A DNA stretch of 45,356 nt from an uncultured Clostridia bacterium (GTDB taxonomy: Bacteria > Bacillota > Clostridia > TANB77 > CAG-508), in the NCBI GenBank assembly GCA_947631185.1, contig CANRKJ010000018.1:1-45356 (forward strand), read 5' to 3'. The notes beneath the pieces are model-generated. The model saw only the letters and a list, made by a program, of their open reading frames with translations, was not told the DNA's origin and ran no database searches. The position numbers were made by a program, and so were the translations under genes. Below are positions 24,246-39,400 of this stretch, piece by piece; position 1 is the stretch's first letter, and every line of letters starts with the position of its first letter.

Positions 24246-24302
24246 GTTTTGCGCGTAGCGCTTTTATATAATAAAGAAGGATTACTTTCCTATTATATAA
24301 AG
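24246..24302 (-). repeat. Dispersed GCGCGTAGCGC repeat, copy C
   Basis: TTTTGCGCGTAGCGCTTTTAT followed by GGATTACTTTCCTATTATAT matches copy A; the arm opposite CTTTCCTATT has drifted (AATAAAGAAG). On the minus strand it follows the 24306-24340 hairpin directly. Confidence 0.65.
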
Positions 24303-24305
24303 CAG

Positions 24306-24340
24306 ACTATGTAGGCAAAGGCCTACTTTACCTACATAGT
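24306..24340 (-). terminator. Hairpin downstream of the giant gene (weak terminator candidate)
   Basis: ACTATGTAGG (24306-24315) pairs perfectly with CCTACATAGT (24331-24340), and an alternative inner stem GTAGGC/GCCTAC can form. The minus-strand product is followed by CTGCTTTATAT, a poor T-run, so termination is uncertain. It is the only strong hairpin within 180 nt of the giant gene stop. Confidence 0.45.
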
Positions 24341-24482
24341 TCCTTATTTCAGAGTCTTAATACGAGATTGAATTTTAAGCCATTTTTATTTTTGTTTAAT
24401 ATAATATCATACCTTAAAATAATAACTCTTAATTTCAAAATTATATTTTTTAATCAATTGAAAAACCATTCAAAGAATTTGA

Positions 24483-27400
24483 TTAAAATTTATAATAATT
24501 ATTTGGATCAATATCATTTCCATATCCACTAGCATTTCTCATTTCAAAATGTAAGTGATGTCCTGTAGAGCTTCCTGGATTAGGGTCTGTATTTGGATCT
24601 CCACCTTCTAACCCTATTGTTTGTCCTTGTGTTACTTGTTGTCCAGATTGTACATCAATTCTTGATAAATGTGCATAGAAACTATATATTGTTTCCCCAT
24701 TAACAACATGTTTTATTTCCACACAATTTCCAAATCCTTTTTGTACTCCAGCAAATGTTACTTCTCCATCAGCTATTGATAATACTTCACTATGATGTGT
24801 AACTCCTAAATCAATTCCTGTATGTCTCTTTGTTTCTCCTGTTATTGGATGTACTCTAGTTCCATATGGTGATGTAATTGTGTATTCAGATTTTGTTGGA
24901 AGTATTAAGCCATTATTAGTTCCTAATTGAATAGCATTATAAGTATTTATTCCATTCAATTGCTGTTTAACCCATGTTTGACTTTCTGCAATCTTTCCAT
25001 AATTTCCTTTTAAAATATTTCTATCTTCTACATCAATTACTCCATCCTCATTTAAGTCATATATTACATTTTCATCTTCATCATTTATTATAGTTAATCC
25101 AAATTTATTATTTAAAGCAACTAAATCATCTATTTGAATTTCATCTGATTTAATAATATCACCAGCATAAATATTAGTATCTCCTAAATCTATATCTTCA
25201 TCAAGTTCTATTCCTAATATTCTATAATCTAAATATGAGTCTTTAACTATTAATAAATCATATTTTCCTTTAGGAAGTTTCATTTCATATGTTCCATCTG
25301 GTTGAATTTCTACTCTAGTTATCACAGCTCTTGCATTATCAGGTATTTCTGCATTTTCTTCTCTTTGGTCATTGCTATCATATACAATAATTGTTGCACT
25401 TTGGTTAGACTGATCTTTAGCTTGTGTTATTATTTTACCTTTTAGGTTCAATCTTTTATCAATTTTTACTGTATATTCTTTCTCATTGCCATTTAAAGAT
25501 TCTACCTTAATTATTATTGTTTTTTCTAGTTCATTTGTCATGTCTATTGTATTTGTATTAGTACCTCTAGTTTTTGTATTATTATCTATTGATACAAATG
25601 CCAATTCTTGACTTGCCTTAGCATCTAATTTAACTTGATTTTCATTATTTAATAGTCTTACTAAATAAGTTCCATCATCTTGAGCTTTTACAACTTCATC
25701 ATTTGCTTTTAATTCTGCTAATATAGCATCCTCATCAGATTTCCTTACAATTATTAAATCTTCTTCTATCTCTTCACCATTACCATTTTGTGCATATACT
25801 TTAACTTTAGTTTGTTCACCTTCTAATGCTACTGATTGTTCTATATATCTTTTTACATATTCTGAACTATTTATTTTTACATTTGTTGTATTTGAACTTG
25901 CTAATACTCCTACTAAAGCACTTGCATCATTTTGTTCAACTGTAGCTATATATAAGCCATCTGGTGATTTAGTAATTGTTTCACCATTTACAGATATTGT
26001 TAATTGTAAATCTGATAAATCTTCTTTTTTATCTACAAATGTTATATTTAATTTGTAAATTTTTTCGGTATAATCTTCACTTGTATCATCTGTCATATTA
26101 GCAACTTTAATGTTAATAGTTAAACCATTACTTAATTCATAACCTTTTAATGTATCTTGTGCTAATGTTAAATTATTTTTATATATTGAAACATATTCTT
26201 TACTATTATATAGAATTGCATCTATATCAATATTAGTCGTTCCAGTAAGAACATCTATAGTATATTCTTCATCACTTATCTTTGTTGCTAATCTACCATC
26301 TACTAAAACTTCTTTTAATGTTAATTCTTCTGGTTCTCTATAAATATGTACAATATAATTTTTGATATTTCCTGAAACTGATTTTACATTAACTACTATA
26401 GTTTTCTCATCTTGTCCATCTAAAGTAATAGTATTAGTATTTCTTGATGATGTATATGCATTTCCATTAACACTTACTTTTGCGTATTCATAATTTGCTA
26501 CACCTGTAATAGTAACTTCATTTGCATTTTTATTTACTTCTATACTGTATGTACCATCATCATTTGCATCTACAATTCCTTGTGTCTTAGCTCCACTTCC
26601 GGCAATCAATTCTTTTAATTTAGCATCATATACTTTCTCTGTTTCCTTAATTATAATAACTTGATATTGTCTAACAGTTTCATTTCCGTTTTTTACATAA
26701 ACCATTCTTTCTGTTTCTGTTTTATCCAAGCTTAATAATTCAGTATCAGATGGATTCTTATAATCGCCTTCACCTATTCTTATACTTGATGTTAAACTAT
26801 CTATTCCTGCCCAAAGCACAGCTGAAGTCTTGTTTGCCTCTACTACTTTAATATATTTTCCTTCAGAATCTGGATATATTACTTCACCATCTACTCTAAT
26901 TTCTGGAGTTAAATCTTCCAATTCATTCTTAGTTTTCGTAATAACTAAATTATATTCTTTTGATTTTGTCATATTATTATTAGAAACTTTTATTGGAATT
27001 TCTGTTACTTCTCCAGTTAAAATGTGACCATTATACTCGTTTTCTTTTAGCTTTTCTTTATTATTATCTATTTGTACATATTCTGTTTCAATACATGCAG
27101 TAGCTTTAATATTTGCAGTTGTACTATTGTAATCAATATCTATACTATACTCGTTTTCTCCTGTTTTCTTAGCATATCTACCATTTACGTAAACAGCTTC
27201 TAAGTCTAATGATTCACGTTTTCTATTTATTTCAACTGTATACTCTCTTGTTGTTCCACTTACAGATGTTACTACTATTGTAAGTACCTTTTTATCTCTA
27301 TTTTCCATAGAAATCGTTTTTGAATTTACATGTTTAGTTTGTGCATTTCCTTCTATAGAAACTTTTGATGTTACATATTTTGCTGTTGCTACTAAATCAA

Positions 27401-30400
27401 CATTAGTTACATCTTCATCAATTTCAATATAATATTTACCATCTTCTGCAGGGTCAATTAAAACTTTATTTGCAAGTAGAAATTCTAGTGATGCATCATC
27501 AGTATTTTCTCCATGTTTAACAATATATAATGTATATTCTTTTTCTTCGTTATTTCCATTTTGTACTTTTATTTTTACTTCTGTTACAGAATCATCTAAA
27601 ATTATGTCTTTTGATGCAGATACTGGTTGTAATCCAGTTTCATCTTCTTGTTTTACATCTATTATATTTACTTTTGAAGTTTCTGAATTTACTCCAGCCC
27701 ATACATTTGCCTTTACTTTACCAGGATCAACAATCATTATATATGTTCCATCAGTATCTTGCATAGGTGGTATTCCATCAACAGTTATACTCAATTTTAA
27801 ATCATCTAGTATAGTTGTTTTTTCTACAATTCTTAATGTATATTCTCTATTATTTTGTTGAGTACTATCATATACTATTATTTTAATTTCATTGCCATTT
27901 TCTAATAAATAATTATTATATATTGCTTCATGTTGTGTCAAATCTCTTTCATAAATTTTAACTAATGAATCATCTTTAACAGTTATTGCTTTTATATTAA
28001 CACTTGTAGTACCTTTTTTAACATCAATTTCATAAGTTTGATCATCAACCTTTTTAGCCATTCTATCATTTACTAATACTGAATCTAATGATAATTCATC
28101 TTGTTCTCTTACAATATTTACTGTGTATTCTTTTGATATTCCTAAAATTGATGTTACAACAACTTTAACTGTCTTTTTATCAATTCCCTTCATATCAATT
28201 GTATTTGTATTAGTTCCACGTGTTGCTTCATTTCCAGCAATACTTACTCTTGAATATTGATATTTTGCTTGTGCACGTAATTTTACACTTTCTGCATTAT
28301 TTTCAATACTTACTAAATATGTACCATCACTACCAGCAGTGACTTCTTTTTCATCAGCAAATAAATGTAATAATCCTGTTTCATCAAGTGGATCTGTATT
28401 TTTTATAATATATAAAGTGTATTCTTTTGTTTCTTTAGCACCATTTTGAACTGTTATTTTAACTTCAGTTACATTATTTGTTAAATTTACAACTTTTTGA
28501 CTAAATGGATATTCATATTGTGTCTCTGAATTATCTGTTTCAATTTTTACTAGTGATGTTTCTGAATTTACACCAGCCCATACAACAGCATCTAGCTCTT
28601 CTGAATTTACAATTGCAACATATTTTCCATCTGCATCTGGCTCGATTATATTATCATCTACTTTTATTGTTACTCTTAAATCATCTAGAATAACAGGTTC
28701 ATCTATTTCTTTAATTATCAATGTATAATCTTTTTCTTGATCAACCTCATTATCTGGTCCAAATAATGCTGTTACTCTAATATTAACTACTCTACTACTA
28801 ATATCACAATCTTCATAAGTATTTTGTGATAGTTTACGTGTATTTTCATTTATAGATACATATTCAATACTCTTTTTAGCAATTGCTTTTATATCTGCAT
28901 TTAGTTTATCTTTTTGTACATAGATTTCAAATGTATTTTCATCTACTCTTCTTGCAATTCTATCATCTAGATAAACTTTGTCTAAACCTAAATCATTTTG
29001 TTGTTTATGTATTATTAAACTACATGTTTTTATAGTTCCATCTTGTGCTTTTACAGTAATTGTTCTTACTGTATCACCTACTTCAGATAAATTAATTGTT
29101 TCTTCTAATTCTCCTGTATGTTCATCTCCTCCTATATCAACTTTTGCACGAGGATCCTCTAAAGTTATATTAACCTTTGCAGTTCTTTGACTTGCTTTTA
29201 CTTTTGTCTCATAATCTCCATCATCATTTGGTGTTATTACATTACCATCTACTTTAACAGTAGTGATATTTGTAATATCTGGTATTTTTGCAAAAATTAT
29301 ATTATATGTTTTTGTTTTTGTTCCATCTTGTGATCTTATTAATATAGGCACAGTAGCTGATTTATCTTTTACATCAAATTCTATTGTTGTTAATAATCTT
29401 CCTTCAGCACTATTATTTTCTCCTATTCCAATTACTGCGTAAGGATTTTCTGCTATAACTTCTATAACTGCAGAATTTTTTGATTGTGGTATTGCATAAA
29501 CATATGTTGGTCCATTATCTAAAGTTTCAAACTTATCAATTATCTCTAAGCCATCAACTTTAATACTACTTGCATTTGCATTATCAGACTTTCTTAAAAT
29601 TCTTATTGTATATTCTTGAGTTTTACCTGTTTCTGCAATTGCTGTAAATCTTATAAATGCTTCTTCTTTTCCAGTTATATCAATTTTTCCTGTTGATAAT
29701 ACACCTTTTGATACAATACTTTCATCATCACTTTCTGAATCATTTTCTAATCTTAATGATGTATGTGAATTATTAGCTTGAATAGCAAACATTACTTCAT
29801 TTATATCTTGGTTAACAAATGCAGTATATGTATGTGTTTCTCTGTCATAGTATTTTAATTCATCTTCAAAATATTTTACAGATTTTATTGTTACATCATC
29901 AGAAAGTAAATCAATATATAATTTCTTAGATAAAGTTTCACCTTGACTACATTGTGGCATAACTTTTATATCTAATTCAAAATGTCTATTTTCTTCCGTA
30001 AAATCAACATTGTGTGTTGCTACATGCTCTTCAGGATTATTTGATCCAATCTGTACACGAGCTTTATTATTATTTGAAGTTACTTCAACATATGCAGTTT
30101 GGTCTGGTTTTCCATTATCTATTACAATTGCTCTATAATCTCCATTTTCGTCTTCTATAATTAAGTTATCATTTACTTTTACAGAAAGTATAGAACTATC
30201 TAATGACTCTTTAATAATTTTTACAGTATATTTTTCTACAGTTTCACTTTCAGATGTTACTATTACTTCTAATGTTGTTTCTTCTTGTGTTGTTATAACT
30301 TCTTGATGAATAATATGTTTTTCTCTTTCTCCTGCTATTTCAACTATTGCATTTTCATCTGTTGTTGTTACATCTATAGTTGATTCATCTAATTCTCTTG

Positions 30401-33400
30401 GAATATATTTTATATATGTATTTGTTTCTTTATCTATTTCATCTGCATTGTCATTATTTATTTTTATTGTACAACTTGTATCATCTGATTTTCTTTCAAG
30501 ATGTAATGTATATTCTTTACTTGTTTTTCCATCTTGTGCTGTTACAGTTATTTTATATGTAGAATATTTTCCTACTTCTAAAGGTAAATCTTCTTTTGTA
30601 AATTCACCAATACCTACATCGCTTACTTTTTCAACTTGAATCTTTGCATGTTTTTCAGTAGCTTTGATGTATAATTTTGCTATTTGATCATATTTATCTA
30701 CTGTAGAATAATATTGATCTACTGTATTTATAACATCTTTATCATTTACCTTTATTTCTTCAATTCCAGCCTCATTAGATTTTTCTTTTATTATAATTGT
30801 ATATATTTTAAATCTATCTACATATTTTGAATCCTGTACTTTTACAAGTATTGTTTCTTCTTTTCCAGGAGTAATTTGTACTGTTAATACACATGTTCCT
30901 CCTAGTGTAGGAGCTGAAAAGTCTTTTTCTTCTATGTTTCTTGTTGAAATATGAGGCTTTTCACTTCTAGTTTTTATACTTAATTCTACTTCTGTTGTAT
31001 CTGCATCAATGTATGCAATATAAGTACCACTTTCTTCTTCACATTCTTCATTATTAGAAGTTACACTCTTTAATTTTAAATCATCTACTTTAACAACTTT
31101 TACATTATATGTTTTATCAGTTCCATCTTCTGCTTTTACAAATATGTTAAAGTCATATGAGTCTCCAGGTACATCTACTTTACGTTTTGCTATATTATTT
31201 TCAGAATACTCTCCACTTTGAATCATTACAACTGCATTTTCATCTTCTGCAATTGCTGTTAAATCTAAGGTTTCCATTGTATCTGGCATTTTTATTTCAT
31301 ATTCATTATCTGATGTTTGTTTTATATCAGATTCTTCTATATCTGTAGCACTTAAACTCAACAAATTATTGTTATTTGAAGTTTTAATAAGTGTTATTGT
31401 ATAAACAGCTTTTGTTCCATCTTGAGCAGTTACATCTATTGTAACAATAGTCTTATCATCTAATGTTATAACTGATTGAGTAGTTTGAGCTTTTACTTCT
31501 ATGCTTCCATTTATAGATATTGTTGCTAACTCATCAGTTAGTTCTCCTTTTACATCTACTTTCTCAGTTTTACTTATTTTAACTGTCGCTTTTTTATTAG
31601 AATCAAATGAAACTTCTTTTTCTGTCAAAATACCATTTGTTTCATATGTTACTGTAGCTTTTAACTCTGTATTATTTGATAATCTTCTTACAATTATTTT
31701 ATGAACTTCTTTTGTACCATCTTCAGCAGTTACAGTTACTTTAATTTCATTTTCTAATTTTGGAACTGTTACATTTGATAATTGTCTTTCATATTCTTCA
31801 TCACTTCCATTAATACTTACCAATGATGTATTGCTACTTGCTATAGCTTCTACGTCAACTGAATCTGTTAAGTATGGTTTTTCTACATAATAATTACCAT
31901 CATTTTCATCAGGTTCAATTACTTCACCATCAACTTTTAACATACCTAAACTACAATCATCAGACATATTAGTTACAACAACTGTATATTCAGCTTTAGT
32001 ACCATTCTGAGCAATTACAGTAATTTTTACTTGTACTTCTTCACCTGGTTTATTTATTGTTGCACTTGTTGTTCCTTGAACTATATCAAATCCTTCAATT
32101 TGTACTTGTGCTTTCAAATCTTCAGGAATTACATATAAAACGAAATCTTTATCATTTTTATTAACTTTTCCAACATATCTATTAGTTGGTTCTGGCACTG
32201 CTTCATTATTATTTACTTTTACACTTAGTAATTTTACATTATCAGGAACATCATTTACTATCAATTTATATTGTTGAGTTGATTCATCTTCTGCAGTTAC
32301 AGTAATAAATACTACTATTGATCTTCCTTGCATTTCAACTATTCTATATGTTGCATTTTTTTGTTTTTCATTTGTATTTATAGCTACATAAGCATTTTCA
32401 TCTTCTGTTATTGCTCCTATTGTTAATTTATCTTTTGTCTTATCTAATGTATATTCATAAGCATTCTTTTCTTCATTAAATACTGCTTGATCTCCATCTA
32501 CCAGTACTTTTAATAAATTTCTATTACTGCTATTTCTGTTAATAATTAATATATATTCTTGAGTAATTCCATTTTGTGATTTTACTGTAACTTTTACTTC
32601 TACATGCTCTCCACTACCTATCTCAACTTGTCTTGTTGTTTTATTTACTTCAAAATCAAAGTCTTCTATACTTACTTCTGAAAGTTCATAGTTTGTTACA
32701 GCAATAACATCTATTACTTCGTATTCTTCTGGGATATTTACTTCATATGTATTAGTACCACTAATCAATTTAGCTTCTTTAGAAAATTCTTCATTTCCTA
32801 CTGTAATTGATTTCAAGCTATTATCTTCAGATGGCTTTTTAATAATTAATTCATATTCTTTATAATTTTCTGTATCTAGTGGATTACTTACTCTTATAGT
32901 AAATTCCTGTTTATCTTCTATACTTAATCTTTTTGATGTTTCATGAGCTTGTGCAATACTATTTTCAATACTTACAAGATCAAGTTCACTTAATGTTATT
33001 GCAGTTACATCTACAAAAGTAGTTGATTCTGAAACATATGCTATATACTTTTCACCCACTGGTTTAATTTCTGTACCATTTACTGTTACTGAGAATAATC
33101 CTAAATTATTTTCTGTTCCTTGTTTATCTAATATTAAAGTATATTCTCTTTCATTTTCTAATGCAGTAACATATATTTTTACAATTGTTCTATCTTTCAT
33201 TGTAGCAACAGTTTGAGTAGTTATATGTTGGTCTGCTCCAAAACTATCTATATGAACTAATGCATCGTGATACATAGATGTTGCTGATACAGTTGCATTC
33301 TCTGCATCCGCTGGTATAATTGCTTTATAAGTATAATCACTTATTTTTGTTGCCTCTTCACCATTTACAGTTATATTTTCTAAATCTGTAAGAGCATCTT

Positions 33401-36400
33401 CTTTAAATATTGTAAGTGTATACATTACTGATTTTCCACTTTCAGATGTTACTTTAATTGGAACAACCTTTTTAATTCTATTTAACATATTTACTGTTCT
33501 TATAGATTGAGAAACTTCATCAATTGCATTTTCTATACTTACTTTTGCTGCTGAATCTCTTGTTACAGCTTTTACTAATGGTCTTGTTACTTCATCATCT
33601 ATAATAATTTCATACTCTGTTGGTCCAACTGATTTAGCATCTACATCATCAACTGTTAAGCTTTTTAAACCAACATCTTCTGAAACTATTTTTATAGTCA
33701 ATGTGTAATTCATTACCCTATTATTTGTTGTTTTTACTTTTATTGTTAATGTTGTAGGATTTTCAGTTAATGTAATTGTTTCTTCTAATATTCCAGCTGA
33801 ATACGTATTACCAGAATTTATACTAATTGAATCTGTTATATCTTTAGTAGTTATTCTTATATCTCCTTGGTTATCTGGTTTTACTACTACTGAAACTTCA
33901 TATTTATTTTCACCTACAAGTTTTGCTTCTTTATCATTTACATATATTTTATCTAATCTTTGTTCATCTAATTGTTGTACAACTCTTAAAGCTTTTGCAG
34001 TAGCTTTAGTCATTTTATCTGTTGCAGTTATTATAGTCTCACCCATATCTTGAGAAGTAATTACACCATTTTTTACTTCTGCTACTTTTGGTTTACTTGA
34101 CTCCCATTCAAAATCTGTTAATTTTCTTTCTACATTATTGAAGACATTAAACATATTAGTTTCTATTTTTACTGTTTCTTGTTCAGGATTTTCCATAATT
34201 CTAGCTTCTGGTATAATCTTGAACTCTCTATCTCCAACTAATGTAAATACATAACTATTATCATATAAACTATTTCCTAATTGTCCATATGAGTTATTTC
34301 CAACACTATATACAAATCCATCGCAATCAATTGCATAGTTATTATTATATCCAGATCCTATTGTAAAATATTGTTTTCCATCAGATTCTATTTGAGTTAA
34401 TCCAACTGATCCTGTTACATATCCAATTCCTCCTTGACCTGATGAATTGTCTCCATATGTATAAATATTTCCATCTTTATCTAATAACATTGTACATAAT
34501 GCACTACTACTTATATCTACCATATTTTCAGATGCAATTGTACTTTGTACTATATCATCATCTTTAGCATATTTTTGTATCAATACAACTTTTCCATCAT
34601 TTTTTAATACAACAATTGCATTTTCCATACACTGAGCTTTTACAGCATCTTGTATATTTACTAATTGAGGTACTGTATAGTAAGGGTTAAGTTCAGGATT
34701 TATTGTTTGTCCATAACTATCTGTATTATGTTGATGTTTTGAAATTTGCTCTTTACTATTATCACCAAATACATATACATGTCCTTCTGAATCAACAAAT
34801 GTAGTTAAATTTCCACCTGCTGATATAGATATTATTTCATTTTCTATTGTATTAATTCTTTCTGGCATTGTTACTGTTGTTGTTTTTCCATTTCCTAGTT
34901 GTCCAGAGCTATTTAATCCCCATGTATAAACATTTCCTAATACATCTAATGCAACAACATGATTATATCCTACTGCTATATCTTTTATATTAGATAATTT
35001 TTGTACTTGAGTTGGTTTTCTAACTGATGTTCTATTTCCTTGACCTAATACTCCATACGTATTATCTCCCCAAGCCCATACTGTTCCATCATTTCTTAGA
35101 GCTACTGTAAAGCTTTTTCCTACAGCAATCTTCTTATATGTATATAGTATATTGGCTTGACTTGGAATATTTATTGGGAATAATTCATCATTTCCTAATT
35201 GTCCATCAGAATTATAACCAAATCCCCATAAAGTACCATCTGCTTTTAATACACCAGCGAAGTTTTCTCCTCCTGCTACTTGTGGTGCATATTTAGCATC
35301 TTCATCTATAACTCTTACAATTATTGTGTTTTGTTTTCCTGTTTTTGTTTCTATTGCTTTAACCCATGTTGTTCCAACTTTTTTACCTGTTATTAAGCCT
35401 TCATCACTAACTTCTGCAATATCACCATTTAATGACTCATATGTGAAATCATCTATTTCTTCATTTTCTTTAAATACATTAAACAAGAATTTTGGTGTAA
35501 TTGATATTTGTTTTGTTCCATTAACTTTTAGTGTTACTTCTCCTTCATCTGCATATGATGAATCATTTCCTATTTTTACAGGTATTGCACTATTTGTTTT
35601 AGTTTTTATTGCCTGTAATCCATGATAATAATCTCCCCATCCATACACATCACCTGAATAATCTATTGCAACATTATATGTATTTCCAGCTGACACACTC
35701 ATCATATCATTTACTTTGGTTATTTCTGTAAATACTACTGTATCATCATAGCTTCCTATTCCTAATTCTCCTCTTGCATTAGCTCCTGTTGAATATAATA
35801 CTCTATTTTCTCCTAATAATACTGTATGACTTTCTCCTGCAGATATTTTCATTATTTTTGGAATAGATGATGTTATTTTTGTTGGTTTTGATTCATTATA
35901 TGTACTTCCAGTTCCTAATTGTCCATTTAAATTATATCCAAATGTATAAACTTCTCCTTCTGTAGATAAAAGTACACTATGATTATCTCCAGCTGATATT
36001 GCACCTATCAATGAATCAACTTCAATTTGTTCAAAAGTATTTGATTTTCCATCTATTTTTGCTGTTTGTCCATATATATTTAATCCTGTTGTTAATACTT
36101 TTCCACTTGTAGTTAATAATAATGTATGATTTTTACCCATAGCTATATCAAATATATCACTTACATATGGTAGCAACTTAGGACTTCTAACTGGCTCATA
36201 AGTTCTAGTACCTAATTCTCCATTTTCATTTAATCCCCATACATATACATAACCATCTTTTGTTAATGCCATACTTTGATCATTATTTGCTGCTATTTTC
36301 TTAATACCTTTTAATTCTAATTGTACTGGTGTACTTGAAGTAAATCCTAATGCACCATTTGAATTATTTCCAAATCCCCAAACATTTCCTTCTGTATCTA

Positions 36401-39400
36401 ATGCTAAATTGTGAGTATTGCCTACTGCAATTTGTTTTATAGTAACATTTTGTGGGAATTTAACTTGTACTGGTATGTCTGAAGACTTAGTTGAACCATT
36501 ACCTAACTCATAACTTGTATTTTGACCATATGTCCAAACTGTTCCATTTGCTTTTAAAACAGTTGTATGTGAACCACATGTTAATGCCATAGGCTCTATT
36601 TTTACATCTTCAGGTAATACAGTTACTCTAGCTATACTATTATAATTTGTTCCTTTTTTATTTACTACAATAGTTGTTGTACCTTCCTTAACACCTGTTA
36701 CTAATCCACTTTGTGTTACTGAAGCAATTGCATTATTTCCTGATGTATAAGTCATTTCACTATTATCTATAACATCTTTTAATACATTAAATGTTTTATT
36801 TGTTACAACTATTTGATGTTCTTCATCTTTATGTAGAATTATATCGTATTCGTCTAATCCTACATCTTCTCTACCTACTATTGATGGTGTTGGAGTATTA
36901 CTGTATAGTTTATTTCCTAGTACTCCATTTTCTCCTTGACCCCAAGCATATACAAATCCTTCAGTATCAATTATTGCTCCATTCTCTGTACCTGCTGTTA
37001 CAAACAAAGCTTTTTCAATATTTTCATTTAAAAGTGGCAATGACTGATTAGTTGATTGTAATGTAGCAAGTTTATAATTATCATTAGCTCCCCATACATA
37101 TGTATCTCCTGTTTCTAATAGAGCTATAGAGAATTCATTTCCTGCTTTAATATCTTTTATTCCAGTTAAAATCTCTTCAGAGGCGCTCTTAATAAAGCTT
37201 GGGTTTTCTTGATTTTCTGAAATACCTAAACCTAATTGTCCTTTTGAATTATCTCCAAAAGCATATGCTTTTCCATCATCTCTTAATAAAATTGTATGAT
37301 TTTTTCCTTGTGATACTCTAATTACATTTTCTGCCGTTAATTGTTTGCCAGTATCTAATAAATATACTTCTCCTTTTACATTTACTGCATATTCTTGTGA
37401 AATATCTATTATGTCACTTATACCATTAACTCTTACAGCAGTTTCGCCTATTCCATATCCACAATAATATACATTTCCATCTGTGTCTAAGAATACTGTT
37501 CTATTTTTTCCACCAGCCACTTTTACAATTTTGGTTAATGGTGAACCATCTGGTTTTATTACTTGTACAGGTTCATTTCTAGATGTTCTTGTTCCATCTC
37601 CTAGTTCTCCATATCCATTATATCCAAAGCCCCATACTGTTCCATCTTCTTTTACATATATTGTGTTATATTCTCCTACAGCTATATCTATTACGTTTTC
37701 TGCTTCAGCTACACGTACTGGTGTTGCTTTTTCATCATTATCTCCTGTTCCTAATTGTCCATAAGTATTTTTTCCCCATGTCCATACTGTTCCATCTGCC
37801 TTTAATGCTGATGAATGTGTATTTCCAATTTCTACCTCAGGAACTGCAACTTTATCATCTGGAACAACTGAAACAAATACTATTGCTGTTTTATGTGATT
37901 TTTCGTGTGTTACTACTATTTCTGTTTTTCCTAGTTTCTTACCTGTAATTGTTCCATCATTAGATACTGTTGCAACTTTTGGATTTAATGATTTATAACT
38001 CATATTACCAGAATCTACTTTATCTTGAATTAGATTAAACTTATTATCTAATGAAGCACTTATTTGTCTATATTCATCTTCTTTTACTGATACTACATTT
38101 GAATCAACATGAACATATGTATCTCCTATTACTTTAAATATATTTTGATTATCATATGTTCCGTTTCCCAATTGTCCTTCATGGTTATATCCTGTTGTAT
38201 ATACAAATCCTGAATCATCTGATATTACTGAATGATATGCATTTGTGCTTATAATTTTTACGTAATTTACATCTTTAGCTTTTGCTGTATATACAACATT
38301 AGCTGTATTTGCTCCAACTCCTAATTGTCCATATCCATTATATCCACATCCATATAATGTTCCATCTTTTGTTGTCATCAATAGCATATTCTTTCCAGCA
38401 GATATTTCTACAACATTTTCTAAAGGTACAAATTCTTCTGATTCATTTTTAATCTTAACTTCAGTTGGTATATCTACACCATTAGTATTTGATTGTCCTA
38501 ATTGTCCATTTCCATTATATCCCCATGCCCAAACTTTTCCATCAGCATCTAATGCAGTGTAGAAACTATCTCCAGAAGCAATTTCAACTATATTAGATAA
38601 TTCATTTATTCTTGATGGATTTTGATTTAAATACCATACTGTTCCATCTTCTGCAAGTATTAAGCTTCCTGTTACAGATATTGCTTTTTGGTAGAAATTC
38701 AATTTAGTTGGTACTGCACTATATTCAGCTCCCCATACATAAATTTCTCCATCTTTATTTATTGCAATACTTGTATTTCCACTTATAAATATTTTCTTAA
38801 TTTCACTTAATCCTTCTATTTTTGTTGGAATTAGTAATTTTTCAGTATTTCCATTTCCTAACTGTCCATATCCATTATAACCAAAACTCCATACATTTCC
38901 TTTTTGATCTAATATCAAGTTATAATAATATCCTGCAGCTATATCTACTATACTATCTAATTTTGCTCTTACTTTAGTTGTTGTAGTTACAACTGAGCCT
39001 TCATCATCAACTTCTTCAAGAACTTGAGTATATTCTCCCTCTTTAATTTGAGTTGGTTCTGTTATTTTTATTCCATTAGCTACTCCATTACCCATTTGGC
39101 CATTTGAATTATCTCCCCATGCCCAAACTGTTCCATCTTGTTTCAAAGCTAAAGAATGTATATGTCCTGTTACTACTTTTTCTACAGTCTTTTTATTATC
39201 TCCAATTACATCTACAACTACTCTTGTTTTATACTCATAACCTTTTGCTTTTACCGTTATATATGTTCTTCCTAAATTTAATACTTCTACTTGTCCGTTG
39301 GTTTCTCCAACAGTTGCAACATTTGGGTTTGAACTTTCATACTCAAATCCATTATTTTGAGCTGTATCATATAATAGGTTAAATCCATATACCGTTTTTG

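Larger units (their letters stand above)
23729..24482. other. AT-rich intergenic region with paired CCCCAT-loop hairpins
   Basis: About 750 bp without a credible ORF. Hairpin 1 is TTAATTTT-CCCCAT-AAAATTAA (23964-23985). Hairpin 2 is a longer imperfect stem from CTAAGTA (24004) to ACTTAG (24053) with the same loop at its tip, GTTTTT-CCCCAT-AAAAAC (24021-24038). GTTACG/CGTAAC pairs near 23894-23918, and AACACAAATAAA is present twice (about 23804 and 23917). Repeat copy C and a GTAGG hairpin close the region. No tRNA or known riboswitch was recognised. Confidence 0.6.
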
